A DNA stretch of 64,000 nucleotides from Nostoc carneum NIES-2107 (GTDB taxonomy: Bacteria > Cyanobacteriota > Cyanobacteriia > Cyanobacteriales > Nostocaceae): NCBI GenBank assembly GCA_002368155.1, contig AP018180.1:1054001-1118000 (forward strand). The letters are read 5' to 3'. The notes under the pieces were generated by a model. It made no database searches. It was not told the origin of the DNA and saw only the letters and a list, made by a program, of their open reading frames with translations. The translations under genes were made by a program, and so were the position numbers. The first letter of the stretch is position 1; each line of letters opens with the position of its first letter. Shown here piece by piece: positions 1 to 8,600 of this stretch.

Positions 1-154
1 AAAATTTTTTTTAATCAAATAAAAAGATATAAAATTAATCATCAATCAACTTACTTAAAAAAACAAGTGTTAATTGAGACTATCAATTTAATTTTTGGTA
101 TCTGTCAAAGCATAAAAACCGTCAATACCGTTATAAAGTATCTTGATTAAAGAG

Positions 155-196
155 TATATTTTTTAACCTTGAATATATTCAAGGTTAAAAAATATA
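155..196. repeat. 42-bp perfect palindrome
   Basis: The two 21-base arms are exact reverse complements around the centre of GAATATATTC (171-180). The inner part, TTAACCTTGAATATATTC followed by its mirror, is flanked by runs of T and A, so the transcript would form a hairpin with a U tract on either strand. It may be a bidirectional terminator for a gene to the left of the window, or an operator for the operon at 625. The sequence does not decide between these. Confidence 0.8.
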
Positions 197-392
197 TAGC
201 AAAAGCTTATATGTGCTTTTTTATACTCTATGCAATTAATAGACTTTAGATTAACAATGCTCTAAAGTCTGTATTAACTTAGGCTTTCTGTTTTGCAGAG
301 CTTATACTAGTTTTGGATAAAAGGCTTTTAGATTTTGGATTAAAAACCTTTTATAAGGGAACTCCAAAAAATTAATTGTTTCGGTTAGAGTG

Positions 393-417
393 TTGACTGT
401 TAACTGTGAACAGTCAA
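393..417. repeat. Short inverted repeat, 9-bp arms
   Basis: TTGACTGTT at 393-401 is mirrored by AACAGTCAA at 409-417 with a 7-base spacer. Similar TGTTGACTGTTAAC-type palindromes are, from memory, scattered through Nostoc genomes. No role can be assigned. Confidence 0.6.
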
Positions 418-624
418 TAGTATTCTATGAAATATTTTTTTACTTGGAAGTCCCTAAAGTTGTTCCAAAAATTTAAAATAATGCTTTTTTTACCAATTTT
501 TTATTAGTTGAATATCTGAATAAAATCAAGCAAAATATTAATGTTTGGTAGCTGCTAGTAATAGATTCAGATAGCTTGTTAGGACTGCACTACAGAACCT
601 GAGCAATTTTTCTGAGTAATTTCG

Positions 625-2202
625 ATGATATATAACAGTGAAATAACAACGTTAGCAGATTTAGCACGCGTGCAAGCACGTCTATTTTCAGACACTAAGG
701 CATTGATATTCAAAGATAAATCACTTACTTATTCACAATTAGAGCAAAGAAGTAATCAGGTCGCCAATTCATTATTATCCCAAGGGATTCAACCAGGTGC
801 GCGAGTAGCACTTTTAGCGAAAGATTCACTGAAGAGTTATGAAATTTTATTTGCTTGTTGCAAAATAAAAGCTGTTTTTGTACCTATTAATTGGCGTTTA
901 GCATCTGCTGAGATTAGCTATATTCTCAGGGATGCTAATGTGGAAATTCTGTTTGTTGGGGTGGAAGTTTATCAGTTAGTAGCAGCGATTAGAAATGAGA
1001 TTGATGGTGTAAAAACCATTATTGGCTTAGAAGAAATTGACGGCGATTGTCTGAGTTATGATATTTGGTCTGAGGAACATAGTGATGAGCCACCAAATAT
1101 CGCTGTTGCCGCCAAGGATGTAGCCGTACAAATGTATACTAGCGGGACTACAGGAAGACCCAAAGGTGTGCAATTAGGACATTATAGTTTTTTTGCGATC
1201 GCCAAAGAATTTGCTCAAGGAAATCAAACTTGGATCAATTGGAACGCAACTGATAAAAGTTTGCTGACTTTATCTTTATTCCATATCGGTAGTTTATGGT
1301 GGGCGATTCGTGGTTTAGTAGCCGGAGCCGAAAATATTGTCTTAGAAAATTTTATCGGTGATGAGGTTCTCGAAGCAATTGAAAAGTACCGCATCACTAA
1401 GACATTTATGGTTCCAGCCATGATTCAAGTTTTGTTGAATGAACCATTATGCCAAAAAACAGATTTTTCATCACTAGAATACGTTATTTATGGCGGTTCC
1501 CCCATAGCTGAATCATCGCTCAAAAGTGCGATCGCCACATTTAATTGTAATTTTGTGCAAATATATGGAATGACGGAAACTGGCAATTGTGCCGTCTCTT
1601 TACCTGCAAAAGACCATACATCTGCAAATAAAAACATCCTCAAAGCTGCGGGTAAACCCTTTCCTGGCGTATCGATAGCCATCGTTAATAGTGAAGGTAA
1701 AGAACTATCTTGCTTTGAAGTGGGTGAAGTTTGTATCAAATCTCCTGCCAATATGATTGGTTATTGGAAATTACCAGAAGCTACAGCAAAAACTTTAGTA
1801 GATGGCTGGATTCATACTGGTGATGCTGGTTATGTTGACAAAGAAGGCTACGTTTATATTTGCGATCGCTTTAAAGACATGATTCTTTATGGTGGTGAAA
1901 ATGTCTATCCAGCAGAAATTGAAAATATTTTATACGAACATCCAGCCATCAGAGAGGCAGCAGTAATTGGCGTTCCAGATGAAGATTTTGGAGAAGCAAT
2001 TAAAGCGATCGTGGTTTTGAAAACAGGCGTGAAAGCAACTGCATTAGATATTATTAATTTTGTTCGGGGTAAAATTGCTGATTTTAAGTTACCGAGAAGC
2101 GTTGAATTTACTGAATCTTTGCCAAGAACCCCTAGTGGTAAATTACAAAAGGCTAAGATTCGGGAGAAATATTGGCAAGGCTATGAACGTCGTGTGAATT
2201 GA
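625..2202 (+). CDS. Acyl-ACP/acyl-CoA ligase (FadD10/ScoC-like)
   Basis: This is a 525-residue ANL-family adenylating enzyme with the P-loop YTSGTTGRPKG, the YGGENVYPAEIE hinge region and the C-terminal catalytic lysine in TPSGKLQK. It is full length for the family. Such enzymes activate a fatty acid as the adenylate and pass it to CoA or to an ACP. It is the first gene of an operon that also has the dioxygenase, FcoT-type thioesterase, ACP and NRPS set of isonitrile lipopeptide clusters. There the matching ligase (ScoC; FadD10/Rv0099) loads an alpha,beta-unsaturated acyl chain onto the stand-alone ACP. I therefore infer loading of the ACP at 5364. Family assignment is firm; the ACP as acceptor and the chain type are inference. 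The ATG at 625 opens the frame with a normal N-terminus for the family. Confidence 0.85.
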   Translation: MIYNSEITTLADLARVQARLFSDTKALIFKDKSLTYSQLEQRSNQVANSLLSQGIQPGARVALLAKDSLKSYEILFACCKIKAVFVPINWRLASAEISYILRDANVEILFVGVEVYQLVAAIRNEIDGVKTIIGLEEIDGDCLSYDIWSEEHSDEPPNIAVAAKDVAVQMYTSGTTGRPKGVQLGHYSFFAIAKEFAQGNQTWINWNATDKSLLTLSLFHIGSLWWAIRGLVAGAENIVLENFIGDEVLEAIEKYRITKTFMVPAMIQVLLNEPLCQKTDFSSLEYVIYGGSPIAESSLKSAIATFNCNFVQIYGMTETGNCAVSLPAKDHTSANKNILKAAGKPFPGVSIAIVNSEGKELSCFEVGEVCIKSPANMIGYWKLPEATAKTLVDGWIHTGDAGYVDKEGYVYICDRFKDMILYGGENVYPAEIENILYEHPAIREAAVIGVPDEDFGEAIKAIVVLKTGVKATALDIINFVRGKIADFKLPRSVEFTESLPRTPSGKLQKAKIREKYWQGYERRVN

Positions 2203-2205
2203 AAA

Positions 2206-2240
2206 TGGGGATTGGGGATTAGGGATCGGGGATTGGGGAT
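2206..2240. repeat. Heptamer repeat (GGGGATT-type STRR)
   Basis: About five imperfect copies of GGGGATT, some as GGGATC, fill the gap between the ligase and transporter genes. They match the short tandem repeat class long known from heterocystous cyanobacteria. The same heptamer family occurs inside the NRPS coding region at 8163-8208. Confidence 0.8.
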
Positions 2241-2262
2241 CAAAGCCAATGACTAATAACTA

Positions 2263-3507
2263 ATGACAAATTCTAAAATTCCGTTGTGGAAACCACTAAC
2301 TGTACGCAACTTCTTACTTTTGTACATTGGTGAAACCGTTTCGCTTTTAGGTGACCAGTTTTACATTGTTGCATTGCCTTGGTTAACAATACAGTTAACT
2401 AACTCTGGGATCGCGTTAGGTACAGTGTTAATGAGTGCAGCAATTCCCCGTGCTGTTTTGATGCTGTTTGGTGGTGTGGTGAGCGATCGCTTTTCACCAC
2501 GATTGGTAATGTTTGTTACTAATGCTTTGCGTGGTTTACTAGTCGTTTTATTTGCAACAATTGTTGCGCTGAAAATGACTCAACTATGGCATATTTACTT
2601 TTTTGCTGCTAGCTTCGGCATATTTGATGGCTTGTTTATACCTGCATCTAAATCGATTATTCCCAGTCTGGTATCAAAGGAACAGTTAATAGCAAGTAAT
2701 ACTTTAAGTCAAGGAACTTCCCAACTGATTTTGCTAATTGGGCCGGCTTTGGGTGGTTTGCTGATTGCAACTGCGGGGATTGAAGTAGCATTTGTCATTG
2801 ATGGGATAACTTTTGCTATCACAACTATCACGCTTTTGCTGATGAAGGGAACAACAGTATTGCATGGCGAATTAAATCAAAATTCTGCTTCTACTAAAAA
2901 AACGATGAATTTGATTGCTGGTATGCGTGAGGGATTTGACTACGCATGGCGCAATCAGCCTTTGAGAATCTTTTTGCTGGTGATGGTAATCTTAAATTTT
3001 CTATTTATTGGGCCATTACAAGTTGGGATGACTTCACTAGCTCATAGTCGTTTTCCTGGTGGTGCGATAGCTTTAGGAATATTGCAATCAGCTTGGGGTG
3101 GTGGTGGATTAATTGGGACACTCACACCTCAATTTGTCAAAAATCTTCCCAACATCGGAGTTTTATTGTTAACTATTGCCAGTGTTCAAGGCTTTGGTTT
3201 ATTTTTACTTGGCTTTATTGGCAATATAGCACTAGCTAGTATCACAATTGCCGTGCTGGGATTTTGCAGTTGTATTTTTACTGTGGTAGGAATTACTTGG
3301 ATTCAGAAACAAACTCAACCAGAGATGTTAGGAAGAGTGATGAGTTTGGGGATGTTTTCTGCTTTTGGAATTGCTCCTATTTCTTTTGCTTTGGCTGGTA
3401 TTTTAGTTAATTTAAATCTGACAATTATGTTTACTGTTGCAGGTAGCATTATGTTGATTACGAGTCTTTCTTTGGCGGCGAATTCATCAGTACGTAAGAT
3501 TAGTTAA
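2263..3507 (+). CDS. MFS exporter, probable lipopeptide efflux pump
   Basis: A 414-residue, strongly hydrophobic protein with about 12 predicted membrane segments. It belongs to the MFS_3/EntS-like branch: the N-terminus FLLLYIGETVSLLGDQFYIVALPWL and the loop GGVVSDRFSPR after helix 2 are typical. EntS-type members export siderophores and other peptides. It lies 60 bases after the ligase gene and before the dioxygenase gene on the same strand, so it is almost certainly co-transcribed with the NRPS pathway and may export the product. Substrate is inferred from position only. No TonB-dependent receptor or ABC importer gene lies nearby. Confidence 0.85.
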   Translation: MTNSKIPLWKPLTVRNFLLLYIGETVSLLGDQFYIVALPWLTIQLTNSGIALGTVLMSAAIPRAVLMLFGGVVSDRFSPRLVMFVTNALRGLLVVLFATIVALKMTQLWHIYFFAASFGIFDGLFIPASKSIIPSLVSKEQLIASNTLSQGTSQLILLIGPALGGLLIATAGIEVAFVIDGITFAITTITLLLMKGTTVLHGELNQNSASTKKTMNLIAGMREGFDYAWRNQPLRIFLLVMVILNFLFIGPLQVGMTSLAHSRFPGGAIALGILQSAWGGGGLIGTLTPQFVKNLPNIGVLLLTIASVQGFGLFLLGFIGNIALASITIAVLGFCSCIFTVVGITWIQKQTQPEMLGRVMSLGMFSAFGIAPISFALAGILVNLNLTIMFTVAGSIMLITSLSLAANSSVRKIS

Positions 3508-3624
3508 TTAGAGAAATCTGGTTTGATTGATTAATTTTTCCGTTAAGAATGGGGAACAGGAAAGTTACCTAGCTTTGCCAAAATTAAATAATCAAATAAA
3601 AATCATATAGCAAGTGAGAAAACT

Positions 3625-4503
3625 ATGAAAGTTCAATATCAAGATAATCAGCGAATGGGAGTTGTTGTTTATGACTTTCATCATAAAACTGCTTCAGATG
3701 GAGATATTGAGGATCTAAAGCAACTGATATATGAATACAAAATTGTTGTACTTAAGGAGCAAGATTTATCACCTGATGAGTATTGTGATTTTGGGTATCG
3801 TCTTGGGGAGGTAGAAAAATACTATCAGCCAATGTATCACCATCCAGAAAGGGAAGAGATTTTTGTTTCCTCTAATGTTTCTGAGAATGGTCAGCAAGTT
3901 GGAGTTCCAAAGACTGGTAAATTTTGGCACGCTGATTATGCGTTTATGCTAAGACCATTTGCATTTTCAATGGTATATCCTCAAATCATTCCTAGTAAGG
4001 AGCGTGGTACTTACTTTATTAATATGTCTAAAGTATACCAAAGTTTACCAGATGATCTGAAAGCGATCGCCAATCAGTCGAGTTGTTATCACAGTGTCAG
4101 ACGTTTTTTTAAAATTCGTCCTCAAGATGTTTATCGTCCGATTTCGGAAATATTGGATGAGATTGAACGAGTCACTCCTCCTGTAAAGCATCCAACAACC
4201 TTTATTCATCCTATTACAGGAGAAACTATCCTCTACGTTACCGAAGGGTTTACCTATCGCATAGATGATTTAGAGGGAAAACCGCGAGATATAAATATTC
4301 TCCAAAAGTTGTTGAATCATTCCGGTCAGTTAGACAAAACTTTTCAATATCCATTCATCGAACATCATGAATTTGAATTAGGGGATGTGCGGATTTGGGA
4401 TAATCGCTCTCTAGTTCATTGCGCTCACTATGCTGCAAATTCCGAACCAGCCGTCACATTTCGATTAACCGTAAACGATAGCTATCCATTTTATCAAATA
4501 TAG
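3625..4503 (+). CDS. Fe(II)/2-oxoglutarate oxygenase, ScoE/Rv0097-like isonitrile-forming enzyme
   Basis: A 292-residue TauD/TfdA-fold protein. The iron triad is visible as H102-x-D104 (FWHADYAF) and H265 (RSLVHCAHY), with R280 placed to bind 2-oxoglutarate. Compared from memory with ScoE and Rv0097, whole blocks agree: YYQPMYHH, GVPKTGKFWH, PFAFSMV, RGTYFI and KIRPQDVYRPI. The ScoE substrate residues Tyr96, Tyr97, Tyr101, Lys193 and Arg310 fall at Y66, Y67, Y71, K163 and R280, a constant offset of 30. ScoE oxidises an N-carboxymethyl beta-amino acid to an isonitrile, so the likely reaction is -NH-CH2-COOH to -N=C on a 3-position amino acyl chain. The gene sits between the exporter and the FcoT-type gene, the partner enzyme in known clusters. 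Taurine dioxygenase is rejected as the function. Confidence 0.85.
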   Translation: MKVQYQDNQRMGVVVYDFHHKTASDGDIEDLKQLIYEYKIVVLKEQDLSPDEYCDFGYRLGEVEKYYQPMYHHPEREEIFVSSNVSENGQQVGVPKTGKFWHADYAFMLRPFAFSMVYPQIIPSKERGTYFINMSKVYQSLPDDLKAIANQSSCYHSVRRFFKIRPQDVYRPISEILDEIERVTPPVKHPTTFIHPITGETILYVTEGFTYRIDDLEGKPRDINILQKLLNHSGQLDKTFQYPFIEHHEFELGDVRIWDNRSLVHCAHYAANSEPAVTFRLTVNDSYPFYQI

Positions 4504-4685
4504 TTATAACTTACGCAAAAACTCTCTTAAAATCTCATTTCTTTGCGCTCTTTGCGTCCTTTGTGGTTCTTAACTCTTTCTTCTCACCTCTAACTCTCTG
4601 CGACTCTGCGACTCTGCGTGATTTAAATCCACATCCTCCATCACCACCACCCACCAAAACAGTCATTCAACTAAGATAAAATATC
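4504..4685. other. Spacer with cyanobacterial short repeats
   Basis: The gap carries degenerate repeats (TTTGCGCTCTTTGCG, then CTCTGCGACTCTGCGACTCTGCG) of a type also found at 5265-5345 and 13010-13163. No gene is visible. The spacers inside this operon are unusually rich in these elements. Confidence 0.6.
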
Positions 4686-5243
4686 ATGTTAAAATTTCCA
4701 GATTCTAGTCAACAAAGCATCAAACAAAATAGCATCCACATCAATAATGATGATATCTTACTAACACAAGTCCTCAAACCTTATAAAGCTAATTGTCAAT
4801 ATCTGAAATCTGCTGAAGTAATTAAAGAGGGTGATCCTCAGCATGGGGGACGTGTAATCGGACGATGTGAGTTTTCGATTCCAGAATCATGTTATATCGA
4901 TGACACTGGTCATTTTAATTCAGTGGAGTTTAATATTTGCTACAACCAAATGATGTATTATGTCATAGCTAAATCCGTGAAAGAGAGACTGATGGCATCA
5001 TTTCAGTCGTGGACTATGGCAGATTATTGGAATAAACAGTTACCAGATATTTATATTGTAAATTTTGAAAGTTCTTTTCGCCGTGCTATGCGGTCTTCTC
5101 AGTTTTGGGGTGAAATCGAGTTTACTAATATTCGCAGTAGGTCGGGGATGATGTATATAGTTACCAACTGTCATTATTGGGATGATAAAGATGGTAATTG
5201 CAGTGGTAGTGTGAAGTTGGTTATTGTGAATTCTCTGGGATAG
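4686..5243 (+). CDS. FcoT-family thioesterase homolog (ScoD/Rv0098-like)
   Basis: A 185-residue hot-dog-fold protein resembling FcoT (Rv0098, about 183 residues) in length and in blocks such as GGRVIGRCEFSIPESCYIDDTGHFNSVEFNICYNQMMYYVIAKSV. In isonitrile lipopeptide biosynthesis the ScoD/Rv0098 type does not simply release fatty acid. It is reported to promote addition of glycine to the beta carbon of an alpha,beta-unsaturated acyl-ACP, then hydrolyse the thioester. The gene follows the ScoE-like oxygenase and precedes the ACP, the same functional neighbourhood as in Actinobacteria. The fold assignment is from recalled sequence similarity; the glycine-addition role is inferred from context. 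Confidence 0.8.
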   Translation: MLKFPDSSQQSIKQNSIHINNDDILLTQVLKPYKANCQYLKSAEVIKEGDPQHGGRVIGRCEFSIPESCYIDDTGHFNSVEFNICYNQMMYYVIAKSVKERLMASFQSWTMADYWNKQLPDIYIVNFESSFRRAMRSSQFWGEIEFTNIRSRSGMMYIVTNCHYWDDKDGNCSGSVKLVIVNSLG

Positions 5244-5363
5244 GTTAACTACAATTAATTTATTTTTTCACGCATACCGCCAAAGGCGGAACCCGCAGGT
5301 TAGGCGCAAAGGCGCAGAGAAGAGAAGAGAAGGCAAAGAGGGAGTTGATTTTGCTGGAATACT

Positions 5364-5654
5364 ATGTCAAAGATTGCATTGTTTACAACTTATATTCAAG
5401 AGGAAATAGCTCAGGTAATTGGGATAGAGACATCTGATTTGGATGTGGAAATGTCTTTAAATTATTTGGGTCTGGATTCATTAATTGCTGTCAAACTGAG
5501 AAATAAGTTTAGAAAAGAGTTGTCAGTAGATGTTCCAGCAGTCAAGTTTTTAGAGGATACTAATGTTGCAAGTTTGGCAATATTAGTCGATGAATTGAGT
5601 GCAAAGGCTGAATCAAAAATAGATGATGATGAGTGGTTGGAAGGAGAATTATGA
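5364..5654 (+). CDS. Stand-alone acyl carrier protein
   Basis: A 96-residue carrier protein with the phosphopantetheine attachment motif LGLDSL, serine at residue 39. It is the expected ScoB/Rv0100 equivalent: the acyl chain is loaded by the ligase at 625, modified on the ACP, then handed to the first condensation domain of the NRPS. Its stop codon overlaps the NRPS start as ATGA, so translation of the two is probably coupled. A GGAAGGAG ribosome site for the next gene lies within its last codons. Confidence 0.88.
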   Translation: MSKIALFTTYIQEEIAQVIGIETSDLDVEMSLNYLGLDSLIAVKLRNKFRKELSVDVPAVKFLEDTNVASLAILVDELSAKAESKIDDDEWLEGEL

Positions 5655-8600
5655 ATTTAGTTGAGTTTCTCACACAACTCTCGCAACAGAATATAGAATT
5701 GTGGGTTGAAGAGGATAAATTGCGTTATCGCGGTCGCAAAGAAGGATTAAATTCTACAGTTTTAAATCAAATTAAGCAGCATAAAATAGAAATTATCGAT
5801 TTGCTGCGCCAAGGGTTTCGTACTTCTAAATCCTATCCTCTGACTTATGGTCAGCAAGGGTTATGGTTTTTGTATAAACTTGCACCCACAAGTGCAGCTT
5901 ATAATGTGGCTTTTACAGCTCGCATCCGCTCTCATTTAAATATCCCGGCTTTACAACGAGCGTTTCAACAGTTAGTAAATCGTCATCCGACTCTCCGCAC
6001 AACATTTGCACAAAAGGATGGCGAACCTTTTCAAGAGGTTCATGAATACCAAGAAGTTGATTTTGAAAATATTGACGCTTCAGCTAAAAATGAAGATGAG
6101 TTGATAAGCCAAGTCATAGCAGCATATCAGCGTCCCTTTGATTTGGAAAAAGGCAATTTATTGCGGGTAAATTTATTTACTTGTTCTGAAGAAAATTATC
6201 TAATATTACTAACCATACATCACATTGTGATTGATGGTTTTTCCTTGGGAATTATTCTTGATGAGTTGCGATCGCTCTATGAAGCGGAAAATACAGGTCG
6301 AGTTATATCGTTACCTGCTATTAAATACCAATATCAAGACTTTGTACAGTGGCAAAGAAATATTTTAGCAAGTTCTGTGGGGGATGAATTATGGAATTAC
6401 TGGCGTGAACAATTAGCGGGTGAGTTACCCATTTTAAAATTACCAACAGACCGACCGCGACCACCAATTCAAAGCTATCGGGGAGCTTCCCATACTTTTG
6501 AAGTTAATCAAGAGTTGACTTCTCAACTACGAGAAATGGCGAAAGCTCAAGGCGCAACTCTTTATATGACTTTGTTAACCGCCTTTCAAGTGTTGCTTTA
6601 CCGCTTGTCTGGTCAGGAAGATATTATTGTCGGTGCGCCTATTGAGGGGAGAAGTCAGCCGCAATTTGCGGAAACTGTGGGTTTTTTCGTGAATATGCTG
6701 GCTTTGCGGGTGAATTTGGCTGGTAATTCCACATTTTCTCAGCTTTTAACTCAAGTCCGCCAGACTGTATTAGATGCGATCGCTCATCAAGATTATCCTT
6801 CTACTTTACTAATTGAGCGATCGCAACTCAACCGTGATCCAAGTCTTCCTGGTTTGTTTCGCGTTTCGTTTAATTTGTTAAAGCTCAGTGAAATTGCTCA
6901 AGATTATGAATTATCTGTATCCGAGAAAACTAAAGTTCGAGAAAATTGGGGCGGGTTAACTTTAGAACCTTTTGTGATTCCCCAGCAGGAAGGACAGAAT
7001 GATTTAGTGTTCGATATGATGGAGACGACTGCATCATTAATTGGTATTTTCAGATACAACAGCGATTTATTTGATGCTACGACAATTACCAGGATAGCGA
7101 ATCATTTTCAAACTTTACTCGCAGGAATTATTGCTAATCCCCAACAACAAATTGCTTTTTTACCTCTGCTAACGGAAGCTGAAACAAATCATTTGTTGTG
7201 GAAGTGGAACAACAACCAAGTTGATTATCCCCAAGATAGAGTCATTCATCAGTTGTTTGAGAACTGTGTGAATCAGCAACCAAACGCTGTTGCGGTGGTA
7301 TTTGGAGAACAGCAACTAACTTATCAACAATTAAACAGCAAAGCCAATCAACTCGCACACTACCTGCGTTCTTTGGGAATAGGTAAAAATCAGCTTGTGG
7401 GAATTTGTGTGGAACGTTCCCTAGAAATGATTATTGCATTATTGGCAGTTCTGAAAGCAGGTGGAGGTTATCTACCTTTAGATCCTGCGTATCCCGAAGA
7501 ACGTTTGAGCTTCATGCTGCGTGATTCTCAAGTATCGATATTGCTGACACAACAAAGATTAGTAGCTAGTTTAGCAATTGAGGAATTAGCTGTAGTTTGT
7601 TTAGATCGAGATTGGGAAGATATTTCCCAGGAAAGTGAAGATAATTTAGTAATCAATACTACATCTCAAGATTTAGCCTACGTGATTTACACATCAGGTT
7701 CTACAGGTAAATCTAAGGGAGTGGCGATCGCTCATCGCAGTTTAGTAAATGCGTTTTATGCTTGGGAAAAAGCTTATCAAATCCCATCTCTGACTAGTCA
7801 TTTGCAAATGGCGAGTTTTGCTTTTGATGTGTTTTCAGGAGATGTAATTCGCGCTCTTTGTAGTGGTGCTAAGTTGGTTTTATGTCCCCGTGAGTGGCTG
7901 TTGGAACCGGATAAGTTGTATAAACTAATGCTTGTGGAGAAGATTGATAGCGCGGAGTTTGTTCCACCTGTGTTGAGAAACTTGGTGGAGTATTTGCAAA
8001 GAACTCAGCAAAATCTCCACTTTATGAAATTGTTGGTAGTCGGTTCCGATAGTTTGTATGTGCAAGAATATGAAGAATTTCAGCGTTTTTGTGGCGAACA
8101 GACACGTTTAATTAATTCCTATGGGGTAACGGAAGCTTGTATTGATAGCACATATTTTGAGTTGGGGACTGGGGACTGGGGACTGGGGACTGGGGATTGG
8201 GGATTGGGTAAATTAGGAAGTGGGTTGGTTCCTATTGGTCGTCCATTTGCGAACACGCAAGTTTATATTTTAGATAGATATCTGCAATTAGTTCCCATTG
8301 GGGTTGCGGGTGAATTATATATTGGTGGTGCTGGTTTAGCTCAAGGTTATTTAAATCGTCCTGATTTAACCAAAGAAAAATTTATCCCTAATCCCTTTGT
8401 ACAGACGCGATTCATCGCGTCTCTCCACACCCCTATTTTATACAAAACTGGAGATTTAGCGCGTTATCTTCCTGATGGTAATGTTGAATTACTCGGTCGC
8501 ATGGACGATCAAGTGAAGATTCGGGGTTTTAGAATTGAACTAGGGGAAATTGAAGCGGTTTTGAGTAGTCATCCCCAAGTTCAAGCAGCAGTGGTGATGC

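Larger units (their letters stand above)
1..624. other. AT-rich intergenic region ahead of the NRPS operon
   Basis: No convincing gene is visible in this AT-rich stretch. It holds a 42-bp perfect palindrome, a second shorter inverted repeat, and presumably the promoter of the operon that starts at 625. I could not pick out a convincing Fur or Zur box or a clear -35/-10 pair by eye, so regulation by metals remains a guess based only on the predicted product. Confidence 0.6.

Noticed and set aside
3625-4503. Taurine dioxygenase or generic NRPS beta-hydroxylase
   Set aside because: The conserved blocks and substrate-residue spacing follow ScoE/Rv0097, and the FcoT-type and ACP genes are adjacent.
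5633-5650. Longer NRPS1 start at 5633
   Set aside because: The ATG at 5651 overlaps the ACP stop and follows GGAAGGAG at proper spacing, and gives a normal docking-domain N-terminus.
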